NCBI GenBank assembly: GCA_030849075.1
Contig: JASAOO010003510.1
Coordinates: forward strand, 1-64,000
Origin: Zelonia costaricensis
Lineage: Eukaryota > Euglenozoa > Kinetoplastea > Trypanosomatida > Trypanosomatidae
Direction of reading: 5' to 3'
DNA length: 64,000 nt
Shown: positions 31,549-41,373 of the stretch, one piece after another
How the letters are laid out: every line of letters starts with the position of its first letter
How positions within the stretch are numbered: position 1 is the stretch's first letter
The notes under the pieces: model-generated
The model's database searches: none
Told to the model about the DNA's origin: nothing
The model's input: only the letters and a program-made list of their open reading frames with translations
Position numbers and translations under genes: made by a program

Positions 31549-32874
31549 ATGTTCGTCCGCTTCGCTAGTCTTCAGCGGAGTCGGCGCACACTCGTGGCGG
31601 CGGCGCGAGCGACGGCGCCGTGCTCTCGCTGCAGCAGCGCCTCCTCTGCCGCGTTGCTGGGCAGTCCCATCTGCGTGGCGGCTAGTCAGTTCGCACGGCG
31701 GTGGGCCAGCTCCGGTCTGACGGGCTCCGGCGCCAACGCCGGTGCCGGTGGCAATGGTGCTTCGAGTGGCGTGTCGGCGGAGCTGTCGCAGAAGGAGCTC
31801 ATTGAGCTGAACAAGGAGGCCGCGGAGGCCTTCGAGAAGGGCGAGTTCCTCACCGCGATCGACGCATGGGAGAAGGTTGCGCAGTCGAAGCAGCACACCG
31901 CAAACAGCCCCACACTCATGAGCTGCCTCAACAACCTCGCGTGCGCCTACGGGGAGATGGGTGACAACGTGCGCAAGCTGAAGCTGCTGGAGCAGTCGCG
32001 CCAGCTAGTGCAAACGGTCTACGGCACCGAGCACCCGCAGTACGGAATGGTGCTGTACAACATGGCGTGTGCCAAGGAGGAGACGGGCCACTACGCTGAC
32101 ATGAAGCAGCTGCTGGAGGAGTCGCTGGTGCTGCACGAGAAGCGCTTCAACCCGCGCCACGCCAAGGTGGGGCGGGTGCTGCTGCTGCTTTCGGCCGCGC
32201 ACGGTCACCTCGGCGAGTACGCGGCGCAGCTGCAGACGGCGGAGCGGGCGCACGAGATTGTGCGGCGTCACTGCGGCCCGGAGCATGTGCAGACGACCGT
32301 GTCCATGCTGACGCTCGGTCGCGCGTACGGTGCGGTGGGGAAGGTGGAGCGGCAGCTGCAGCTCGCCCAAGCCGCGTACCAGATCCAGGAGAAGACTCTG
32401 GGCCCGATGAACCCGCAGCTGGCCAAGACCCTGCTCGAGGTGGCCGACGCGCACCGTGCGAACGGCGACCAGTACAACCGCAAGGCGCTGCTGGAGCAGG
32501 CGGTGGAGCTGCAGCAGCGCTCCTTTGGCCAGCAGCACACCCACCTCATTGACACCTACATCGCCCTCGGCGACGCGTGTGGGGAGCTGGAGCAGTCCAA
32601 GGCGCAGACGCAGTACTACCTCGAGGCGCTCAAAGTGGCCCGTCAGCGCTTCCAGGGCCGCCACATCGCGATCGGCAAGGCCGCCATCAACGCCGCGCGT
32701 GTGTACCAGCTGCAGGGCAAGGCGGAGAAGGCCGCGGCACTGCTCGAGGAGGCGCGCCCAATCGTCCACCGTAACGTGAGCGCTGACCACCCGCTGGCGA
32801 AGCAGCTCGCCGAGGTCTCGCAGATGGTGGCCGTGTATGGCACCGGGGTCAGCAGGAGCGAGCAAGGGAGATAG
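31549..32874 (+). CDS. TPR-repeat protein with mitochondrial-type N-terminus
   Basis: The gene encodes 441 residues. The first ~45 residues are Arg/Ser/Ala-rich without acids (MFVRFASLQRSRRTLVAAAR) and look like a mitochondrial targeting sequence. A Gly/Ala/Asn linker leads to residue ~75. From there to ~430 come tetratricopeptide repeats of the ~42-residue kinesin-light-chain/nephrocystin type: NNLACAYGEMGDNVRKLKLLEQS, YNMACAKEETGHYADMKQLLEES, LGRAYGAVGKVERQL, ALGDACGELEQSKAQ and NAARVYQLQGKAEKAAALLEEA. They form a superhelix for protein binding; the partner is unknown. The ATG at 31549 is the only one that gives a credible presequence. The gene is intact, and mitochondrial location is inferred from composition. 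Confidence 0.85.
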   Translation: MFVRFASLQRSRRTLVAAARATAPCSRCSSASSAALLGSPICVAASQFARRWASSGLTGSGANAGAGGNGASSGVSAELSQKELIELNKEAAEAFEKGEFLTAIDAWEKVAQSKQHTANSPTLMSCLNNLACAYGEMGDNVRKLKLLEQSRQLVQTVYGTEHPQYGMVLYNMACAKEETGHYADMKQLLEESLVLHEKRFNPRHAKVGRVLLLLSAAHGHLGEYAAQLQTAERAHEIVRRHCGPEHVQTTVSMLTLGRAYGAVGKVERQLQLAQAAYQIQEKTLGPMNPQLAKTLLEVADAHRANGDQYNRKALLEQAVELQQRSFGQQHTHLIDTYIALGDACGELEQSKAQTQYYLEALKVARQRFQGRHIAIGKAAINAARVYQLQGKAEKAAALLEEARPIVHRNVSADHPLAKQLAEVSQMVAVYGTGVSRSEQGR

Positions 32875-34996
<2,122 letters not shown>

Positions 34997-35146
34997 CCTG
35001 GTCGCCGCTCCTCGTCCCCGGCCCCACGGTCCCCTGATGTTTCATAGCCTGCCTGTTGTTGCTGTCGCCCCTGCCCTCTCGACTCGTCCTCATCGCGGTG
35101 GCCTCGCCAGACACCGCCGCGCCGAGTCAGATCCACGGTGCTGCCA

Positions 35147-35178
<32 letters not shown>

Positions 35179-35671
35179 GCACGAGTGGGTGTGGGTGGTG
35201 GTTGCGTTTTGTGTTCTCTCTCAGTGCTTGTGGGCGTGCGGAAGAGTGATTTGTGGTCCCCAGCTCCTCTCGACGTAACGGGGAGACGTGATTTGGTGCC
35301 GTAAAGACGCAAACAAACTGAAACTGCTGCGGTGCCGCCTCTTCATCGGTGTTCTCCGGTTAGTGCTCCAGCCGCTCTCCCCCTCCCCCCTCGCTCCTCC
35401 GAGGTTCACCTGGTTGTCCGCTGCACTCAAACTGCTCGATAGAGAGAGGAGCGTGTATGTGGTGTATTCGTAGTGACGAAGTGGTTTTTGCGGGTTCTAC
35501 TACTTTTGCTCCTCGCCTTTCCCTCACCCCCACCCTCCCCTCTTGCTGTCTCGATCCTCCGCCCCCCCCCCCCCCGTGCTGGGGTCAGCGACGCTCTTCG
35601 TTGCCGGCTGTGTCTGGGGTGCCGTTGCGCCACGCGACACCGCGGCTGCGCCTCACCATCGGCGGGCCGAC
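34997..35671. other. spacer between RVB1 and the SET-domain gene
   Basis: No gene is supported. It holds a (GT)n microsatellite at 35150-35178 and a C-run of 14 at 35562-35575, about 95 bases upstream of the next start. Confidence 0.6.
35150..35178. repeat. (GT)n microsatellite
   Basis: About fourteen TG units lie in the spacer after RVB1. Confidence 0.9.
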
Positions 35672-36676
35672 ATGCTCGAGTTCGTCGTGACGGCACCGCC
35701 GTCGCGCCGCATTGTTTGTCGCAATGAGAGCACGTACCTGTACTTCTGGCCCTATCTCGTCTCCCGCGAGGTGCCCGGCGCGCTGCCCCTGTGCCGCTGG
35801 GCTGCTCGCCGCGGCGCCGCCGTCCACGGTGCGGTGCGCCTGCAGGCAAGCGAATCGGCCGGTGCGCCGCACCGCTGCCGCCTCGCCGTGACGCGTCCCG
35901 TCGCGGCTGGACGCGCGCTCGTGTCGCTCCCGGCCTCGCTGTCGCTGAGCGTGAGCTCGGCGGAGGCGCACAAGGGCACGTTCGTGGGCCGCTACAATCC
36001 GCTCGAGAGCCTCGCGCAGCTGTTGGCGCGTGAGCTGCACAACCCACGCAGCCCCCACCGCGCCTACCTCGAGTTCCTGCACGATCTGCACAACACCGAC
36101 GCGGAGGCGGAGCAGCAGGCACTGCTGTCCGACTCACACTACGGCCGTGCGCGGGCGCTGACCACCCAGCTCGACGCCCTTTACGGCGGAAACGCGCTGC
36201 AGGCCCGCGGGGTGGCCAACGCGCCGTTCCTGCGGAAGGCGCAGCTGACGACGGCGAGTCAGCGGGTCGAGTGGGTGCGGCTGCAGCAGATGCTGCGACG
36301 CCTCGAGCAAAGTGTGCCGCACTTCGCCGCCAAGTCGACGGCGTGGGCACTCTCGATGGCCCTCAGCCGCGCCATGGAGGACGACGCGGAGGGGCGCAGT
36401 CTGTACCCGCTCATCGACTTCTGCGCCCACAGCCCCGACCCCAACACGCACCTCTGTGCCGGCAGCGGCAACGGTGCGTCCTCGGCAGCGGCGGTGCGGC
36501 CGGTGCGGTGGGCGGAATCGGGAACGGGACAGTTCGTCCACCTCGTCGCGCGGCGCCCGCTCTCGGCCGGCGAAGTGGTGACGCTGCGGTGGCACTGGCG
36601 GCCCGTGGCGTCCGCTGAGGATGCCGAGTTTTGGCAGATGCGCTTCGGGTACGTCCCGCAGCGCGAGGGCAGCTGA
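35672..36676 (+). CDS. SET-domain protein of the SETD3/SETD6 (RuBisCO methyltransferase-like) type
   Basis: The gene encodes 334 residues. Family members transfer methyl groups from S-adenosylmethionine to lysine or histidine of non-histone proteins. Visible signs are a V-x-A-GRALVSLP strand (near residue 85), PLESLAQLLARELHNPRSPHRAYLEFL (the ~110-135 helix typical of this class), LYPLIDFCAHSPDPNTHL near 244-261 (equivalent to the family's LVPLADMLNH core with the D-x-x-x-H pattern), then FVHLVARRPLSAGEVVT and FWQMRFGYVP, matching the E-V-x-x-x-YG and LL-x-x-YGF-x-P elements. The expected YG after GEVV reads WHW here, so activity should be tested. The ATG at 35672 is the only in-frame Met; the 43 residues upstream translate a C-rich leader. 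Confidence 0.75.
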   Translation: MLEFVVTAPPSRRIVCRNESTYLYFWPYLVSREVPGALPLCRWAARRGAAVHGAVRLQASESAGAPHRCRLAVTRPVAAGRALVSLPASLSLSVSSAEAHKGTFVGRYNPLESLAQLLARELHNPRSPHRAYLEFLHDLHNTDAEAEQQALLSDSHYGRARALTTQLDALYGGNALQARGVANAPFLRKAQLTTASQRVEWVRLQQMLRRLEQSVPHFAAKSTAWALSMALSRAMEDDAEGRSLYPLIDFCAHSPDPNTHLCAGSGNGASSAAAVRPVRWAESGTGQFVHLVARRPLSAGEVVTLRWHWRPVASAEDAEFWQMRFGYVPQREGS

Positions 36677-36840
36677 GAGTCGCTGGATGGACTTCCCTGC
36701 CTCGTTGTAGTTGCTGATGATGCCGTGTTCACACAAACCAGACAGAAGAAAGCCACCGGAAAGGAAGTGAAGAGCGGCAAGGACGCCGCGTGGCGTGCGT
36801 GCGATGATGACCGCCAGGGGCACGCTGCCTCGTTTGTTCC

Positions 36841-36894
36841 CATTCTCCCAACCCCCCCCCCCCCCCNCATCCTCCCAACCCCCCCCCCCCCCCC
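36841..36894. repeat. duplicated (cat-t/c-ctcccaa + poly-C) unit
   Basis: Two tandem units, each with an 11-base word followed by 15-16 C, flank the undetermined base at 36867. Homopolymer length here is likely unreliable. Confidence 0.7.
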
Positions 36895-37110
36895 TCCTTC
36901 GGGCCTCATCCACGTCCCTCCGTCCTTCACCCCCCCCCCTCCCCTCTCTTTTCTCCCCTCTCTTCTCCGCCTGCTCGTACGGCCAGAATCAAAACCCACG
37001 AGCCAGGCGGCGCTCACCCCCTCCCTCTTTTCTCTACGTGTGTGGGTGCTGGAGCGATCCGACACACCGCTTGCAGTTGCGCCGCGTTCGTCACAAGCGC
37101 ACCCAACTCC

Positions 37111-37134
37111 CCCCCCCCTCTTCCCCCTTTTCAG
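37111..37134 (+). promoter_or_regulatory. probable spliced-leader acceptor for PEX1
   Basis: A long C/T tract (cccccccctcttcccccttt) ends in tcAG at 37133-37134, the first AG after the tract, 140 bases before the PEX1 ATG. Confidence 0.6.
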
Positions 37135-37274
37135 AGTTGAAGTTTTACCGCCAAGTTAGCAGCTAGTCGAGCGAGTGGAAGGAGAAAGCGAAACGGGTGA
37201 GCCGCTCCCTTTTTCTCCCCTATTGCCCAGTCCTGTGTTGTGTGTTTTCCAGCGCGAGCAGGGGAGCCTCCGCC

Positions 37275-40088
37275 ATGCAGCAGTCCTCGTTCGAGGTCGC
37301 GGTGGACCGCGGCAGTCAGCACTCTTTCGTCACCGTCTCGCAGCACTACCTCGACAGCGTGCTGCGGCCGCTCTATAGCGGCCGCCTTCCACCCGCGGTG
37401 CCGCTGCGGCTCACCGGGCAGAGCGGAAAAGAGATTTACGTTGGCTGTCTCACGGACCGCCCGCACACGCGGTCCAAGTTTGTGCTGCTCTTCCCGCACG
37501 CGCTGTGCCATGATCAGGGCCTGTGCGAGGGCGAGCTGGTAGAGTGTGTGCCGCTGTCGAGCGCGCCGCGGGCGACCAAGGTGCTGGTGGCGCCGCTGAC
37601 GGTGGACGACAGCGAGGTCGTCGAGCAGAACGCGCTGCGCATCGAGAGCCTGCTGCTGCGGCAGGTGCAGGTCGTCTTCCCCTCCATGGTCATCTCCGTC
37701 AGCATCTTTGCAGGGGTGTCGGCCAAGGTGATCGTCACGAGCATCGAGTGCGGCGAGGCGGACGAGAAGCTGCGCAGCGGGTGCGCGACGATGCACGAGG
37801 GCACGCACTTTGTCATCGCCACGCGGGTGCGGCAGGGGCAGATGGACGGGCTGGCGGGCGGGGTGGCGGCGGCGGCCCTGCCGCGGTGGGCCTTTGTGCG
37901 TGGCCGCCCGGCCGCGGCCGGCGCCACGGCGGGGGGCGGCGCGACGGCGCGTGTCGGCAGCGGCACGGCGGCGCAGTTCTGCTGGAAGAACGGCACGGTG
38001 CTCGGCGCCATCGACTGCGCCGCGGTGGCGATGCAGGACAAGGAGGACCTGACGCCCGGCTTCCTGCGCACGTACCTGCGGCAGGTCAGCGTCGTCGTGG
38101 ACGACAGCGCGGTGCCGAGCGGGGAGGAGGGCGTCGTCGTGATGGACACCCTCGCCCAGGCCACAAACCTGCTCCTGACGCCGCACGGCTTGGACGCAGG
38201 CTCCGGCCCGGCGCCTGCGAGCACCGACGCGGCGGAGTCGGCCGCGGCGCCGGCCTCACTCTCCCCCGCCTCCGCCTCGCCCTCGCCCTCGCCGGTCACG
38301 CTGGCGCAGGTGGTGGCTGTGCACGGGCGGGTGGCCGAGGACCTGCAGCGGCACCTGGTCGCCGCGCTGCGTCAGACGAGCGTCCCGCAGTTCGTGAACG
38401 TGCACCAGAACAACGTGCTTGTGTGCGGGGGGAAGGGGTACGGCAAGTCGACCGTGGTGCGGGCGGTGCTGGACACGCTGCCAGACGTGCACCGCGTGAC
38501 GCTCGAGTGCGGCAAGACGAAGGCGTTTGCCGCGGACGTGGCCAAGGCGCTGTCGGAGTGCGTGCTGTGCAAGCCGGCGGTGCTGGTGCTGGAGAACTTT
38601 GACAGCATCGCCCCGGCGCAGCAGGAGGGCAATGTGGCGGCGATGTCGGCCATGACGCAGGCGACGCTCGAGGCGGCGCTGACGCGCTTCTGCTACCAGT
38701 TCTCGGTGCGTCCGCACGGGGCGGTGGTCGTGCTCGCGACGTGCATGAGCCGCGACGCCGTGCACGAGTCGCTGCGGTCCGCCTACTGCTTCCGGCAGGC
38801 GCTGACGCTGGAGGCGCTGAACCGGTCGTCGCGGACGGTGCTGGCGGGGCAGCTCTTTCCAGCCGCGGCGGCCGGCGAGGTGGCGGCGGCGGCGGCGCTG
38901 ATGGACAACTACACGCCGTTCGATGTGCGGCAGCTGGCGGCTCGCATGCGGGCCAAGCTGGCGGCGTCGCCGACGCTGTCGCTGCGCGAGTGCGCCGAGG
39001 CGTGCGTGGCGGCTTTTACCCCGCTGGCGCACACCGGCATCAACTTCTTGAAGGGCGACAAGGTGTCGTGGGCGTCGATTGGTGGGCTGGAGGAGGCGAA
39101 GAAGACGCTCTACAACACGCTGGTGCTGCCCATCAAGCACCCCCAGCTGTTTGCGCGGCTGCCGCTGAAGACGCGCAGCGGCATCCTCCTTTACGGCCCG
39201 TCGGGGTGCGGCAAGACGTTCATTCTCGAGTCGCTCGTGAATGCCGAGGGGCTGCACTGCATTGTCGTGAACGGGCCGGAGGTGTTTGGCAAGTACATTG
39301 GGCAGAGCGAGCAGAAGATTCGCGACGTCTTTGAGCGGGCCCAGGCGGCCGCGCCGTGCGTCGTCTTTTTCGACGAGTTCGACGCGGTGGCGCCGCAGCG
39401 CGGTGCCGACAACTCGGGCGTGACGGACCGAGTGGTGAACCAGCTGCTGTGCTACCTCGACGGCGTGGAGGGGCGCAAGGACGTGTTCGTGGTCGCCGCC
39501 TCGAGCCGCCCCGACCTCATCGACGCGGCGCTGCTGCGGCCTGGGCGGCTGGACAAGGCGGTGGTGTGCCCGGTGCCCAGCGAGGACGACCGCGTCGCGA
39601 TTGTGCGCAGCCTGCTCAGCCGGACGGCGGCGAGCTTCAGCGACGACGAGCTGCGGCAGGTGGCGCGGCGCACGGTGAACTGGACGCCGGCCGACCTCTC
39701 CGCAATGGTGTCGTCGGCCAACACGCGCGTCAACATGCGCCTCATGGAGGGGCTGACCAGGCGCGCGGTGGTCGGCGACGTCGAGGACGACGGCTTCCTC
39801 ATCGCCAACCTCGCCGCCGGCGCGACGCGCGAGAAGGTCGGCGACGCGCTGAAGCAGCTGCGCCTGGCCGCCGGCGGTGGTGGTGCTGGCGCGGCGGCGG
39901 GCAAGGCCGCGGCGGCCCTCGTCGCGGAGCAGATGTCGATGGACGACGTGTGGGCCGCGGTCGAGACGACGCGGCCGTCGCTGTCCGAGCGCGACATCGA
40001 GAAGCACAACCGCATCCACGCTCTGTTTGCCCAAGGCAAGTCCGCCCCGCCTCCGAAGCAGCCCGGCACCAAGCTCGTCACCCACTAG
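37275..40088 (+). CDS. PEX1: PEX1, AAA ATPase of peroxisome/glycosome protein import
   Basis: The gene encodes 937 residues. PEX1 with PEX6 forms the ATP-driven motor that extracts the import receptor PEX5 from the peroxisomal (glycosomal) membrane. Residues ~1-200 resemble the double-psi-barrel PEX1 N-domain. D1 has Walker A GGKGYGKS (385-392), with a Walker B-like strand VLVLENFDSI in place of a classic DD-x-D box, as expected for the weaker ring. D2 has WASIGGLEEAKKTL, Walker A GPSGCGKT (641-648), Walker B VVFFDEFD (696-703), and sensor 1 with the PEX1 signature AASSRPDLIDAALLRPGRLD. A Glu-to-active-site pattern is intact in D2. An Ala/Ser/Pro-rich linker precedes D1. The ATG at 37275 (MQQSSFEV) is the first after the splice acceptor. 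Confidence 0.93.
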   Translation: MQQSSFEVAVDRGSQHSFVTVSQHYLDSVLRPLYSGRLPPAVPLRLTGQSGKEIYVGCLTDRPHTRSKFVLLFPHALCHDQGLCEGELVECVPLSSAPRATKVLVAPLTVDDSEVVEQNALRIESLLLRQVQVVFPSMVISVSIFAGVSAKVIVTSIECGEADEKLRSGCATMHEGTHFVIATRVRQGQMDGLAGGVAAAALPRWAFVRGRPAAAGATAGGGATARVGSGTAAQFCWKNGTVLGAIDCAAVAMQDKEDLTPGFLRTYLRQVSVVVDDSAVPSGEEGVVVMDTLAQATNLLLTPHGLDAGSGPAPASTDAAESAAAPASLSPASASPSPSPVTLAQVVAVHGRVAEDLQRHLVAALRQTSVPQFVNVHQNNVLVCGGKGYGKSTVVRAVLDTLPDVHRVTLECGKTKAFAADVAKALSECVLCKPAVLVLENFDSIAPAQQEGNVAAMSAMTQATLEAALTRFCYQFSVRPHGAVVVLATCMSRDAVHESLRSAYCFRQALTLEALNRSSRTVLAGQLFPAAAAGEVAAAAALMDNYTPFDVRQLAARMRAKLAASPTLSLRECAEACVAAFTPLAHTGINFLKGDKVSWASIGGLEEAKKTLYNTLVLPIKHPQLFARLPLKTRSGILLYGPSGCGKTFILESLVNAEGLHCIVVNGPEVFGKYIGQSEQKIRDVFERAQAAAPCVVFFDEFDAVAPQRGADNSGVTDRVVNQLLCYLDGVEGRKDVFVVAASSRPDLIDAALLRPGRLDKAVVCPVPSEDDRVAIVRSLLSRTAASFSDDELRQVARRTVNWTPADLSAMVSSANTRVNMRLMEGLTRRAVVGDVEDDGFLIANLAAGATREKVGDALKQLRLAAGGGGAGAAAGKAAAALVAEQMSMDDVWAAVETTRPSLSERDIEKHNRIHALFAQGKSAPPPKQPGTKLVTH

Positions 40089-40102
40089 TCGCGACGCTCG
40101 CC

Positions 40103-40124
40103 GGTGGGTGGGTGGGTGGGTGGG
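40103..40124 (+). repeat. (GGGT)n run, G-quadruplex-prone
   Basis: Five GGG triplets separated by single T bases, led by GGT, lie 14 bases after the PEX1 stop codon and about 170 bases before the tRNA cluster. This meets the classical G4 pattern with one-base loops. Confidence 0.85.
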
Positions 40125-40294
40125 TTTAACGACAACAGCAACAAAAAAATGAATGTCCATGGTCGGAACGACCGTCAAAAGCCTAGTAAGAAACAGAAGA
40201 AAGTAGAGCACACTCGAGGAGACAAAAGCGAAACCCGAATGCAAGGCGAGGCACAACCCCACTTCTGACCCTCTCTGTTCCCGTCCGAAAAATG

Positions 40295-40367
40295 CTCCTC
40301 CCGTTGGATTCGAACCAACGACCTGTAGGTTAACAGCCTAACGCGCTGCCGACTGCGCCAGGGAGGA
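40295..40367 (-). tRNA. tRNA-Asn (GTT)
   Basis: The cloverleaf is complete on the - strand: acceptor TCCTCCC/GGGAGGA, D-stem GCGC/GCGC, anticodon loop CTGTTAA with anticodon GTT, T-arm GTTGG-TTCGAAT-CCAAC. The outer anticodon-stem pair (27-43) is a T/C mismatch. A T5 terminator follows at 40288-40292 (A-run on the + strand). It is identical over its whole length to the + strand copy at 40889. Confidence 0.95.
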
Positions 40368-40430
40368 ATCGATCGTAATACGGTCTCTGTAGAGGGACAG
40401 GCTGAAGCCGCGACCACGGAGAGAAAAGCT

Positions 40431-40514
40431 TCCTTCCGGCCGGAATCGAACCAGCGACCCTGTGATACCTGCAAGCTCTACAGTCACATGCTCTACCAAT
40501 TGAGCTACAGAAGG
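40431..40514 (-). tRNA. tRNA-Tyr (GTA) with 11-nt intron
   Basis: On the - strand the acceptor CCTTCTG pairs with CGGAAGG (one G-T pair), the D-arm is GCTC-AATTGGTA-GAGC, the anticodon stem is TGTGA/TCACA and the T-arm is GCTGG-TTCGATT-CCGGC. The anticodon loop is 18 bases: CTGTAG, an 11-base intron (40467-40477, AGCTTGCAGGT on the sense strand), then A. Kinetoplastid tRNA-Tyr is known to carry an intron of this size. A T4 terminator follows at 40424-40427. Confidence 0.95.
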
Positions 40515-40578
40515 TTGGTCACGAAGCCGAGAAACAAGAGACGTGAGGCACGACAGAACCCTGCGACGGCGAAAAGCA

Positions 40579-40650
40579 AGGCCACTGCGAGAATCGAACT
40601 CGCGACCCCCACTTTACGAGAGTGGTGCACTGCCACTGTGCTAAGCGGCC
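40579..40650 (-). tRNA. tRNA-Thr (CGT)
   Basis: The - strand cloverleaf has acceptor GGCCGCT/AGTGGCC (with one G-T pair), D-stem GCAC/GTGC, anticodon stem CCACT/AGTGG, loop CTCGTAA (anticodon CGT) and T-arm GCGAG-TTCGATT-CTCGC. A T4 terminator lies at 40572-40575. It is head-to-head with tRNA-Pro, 80 bases apart. Confidence 0.93.
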
Positions 40651-40730
40651 AACGGTGTGAGAAGCAGCGTCCGCACACTGAAAGGTACAAATACAGCATC
40701 ACAGACACCGACCACTGGGACACCCACCGA

Positions 40731-40802
40731 GGCCGCTTAGTCTAGTGGTATGATTCCCGCTTCGGGTGCGGGAGGTCAGGGGTTCAATTCCCCTAGCGGC
40801 CC
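40731..40802 (+). tRNA. tRNA-Pro (CGG)
   Basis: The cloverleaf has acceptor GGCCGCT/AGCGGCC, the conserved tRNA-Pro D-arm GTCTAGTGGTATGAT, anticodon stem CCCGC/GCGGG with loop TTCGGGT (anticodon CGG), and T-arm AGGGG-TTCAATT-CCCCT. A T5 terminator follows at 40803-40807. Its first ten bases (GGCCGCTTAG) equal those of the divergent tRNA-Thr. Confidence 0.93.
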
Positions 40803-40888
40803 TTTTTCCGCGTCACGATAGCCCGCGGGGCACTGCAGAAAGGTGTGCCTCACCCCGAGCGGCAGACAGAAAACGCCAAACCCTCGAT

Positions 40889-40961
40889 TCCTCCCTGGCG
40901 CAGTCGGCAGCGCGTTAGGCTGTTAACCTACAGGTCGTTGGTTCGAATCCAACGGGAGGAG
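40889..40961 (+). tRNA. tRNA-Asn (GTT), second copy
   Basis: This is the identical 73-base tRNA-Asn in the opposite orientation to the copy at 40295. Shared flanks TCGAT on the 5' side and CATTTTT on the 3' side extend the inverted repeat to about 84 bases. A T6 terminator lies at 40964-40969. Confidence 0.95.
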
Positions 40962-41373
40962 CATTTTTTCCGCGAAAGCCGCACGCCACAGATTACCCCC
41001 CCCCCTCGGACCCTTCCCAGACGTTGATCCCTTTTTGCAACACATTCGCGCAGCCGTCTTGTCTTTCACCTGAATTCGAAAACCAAAAGTCACTCCCCCC
41101 TGACCGTTTCCCCTCCCCCCCCTCCCGATTCCTAAATGCGTCCCTGCGAGCGCCTTAACGGCACAGCCCACTTCCTACATCTGTCATCCTCTCTTCTGCT
41201 GAACCCATTCGTCAAACCCTCTTCCTCCTCACCCCCCCCTTCGTACCCTCACCCTTTTCGCTCTCCTCATTTGTAACACACCCGCACACACACACACGCC
41301 CCTCTCCCCTCTCGATCCCCGCACAGTACAACAACACACGACAAACAGTCTCATTGTCTCGACGCACCTATCC
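40962..41373. other. spacer between tRNA cluster and the 1950-residue gene
   Basis: No gene is supported. The spacer is C/T-rich with C-runs (40998-41007, 41115-41122, 41232-41239) and a CA run at about 41285-41298. The second half should be the 5' leader of the downstream gene, so Pol II transcripts must resume or continue across the tRNA cluster. Confidence 0.6.

Larger units (their letters stand above)
36677..37274. other. spacer between SET-domain gene and PEX1, with poly-C runs and an undetermined base
   Basis: No gene is supported. Two poly-C runs (36852-36866 and 36879-36894) follow near-identical words (cattctcccaa and catcctcccaa), suggesting a small tandem duplication. Base 36867 is N, so the run length is not resolved. 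Confidence 0.7.

Noticed and set aside
38256..40262. 668-codon antisense frame opposite PEX1
   Set aside because: High third-position GC of the sense gene removes stop codons from the opposite strand. The product is Arg/His/Leu-rich with no domain, while the sense strand encodes clear AAA motifs.
40651..40730. U6 snRNA expected upstream of tRNA-Thr(CGT)
   Set aside because: Only 80 bases separate tRNA-Thr and tRNA-Pro, and no U6-like sequence is present on either strand.
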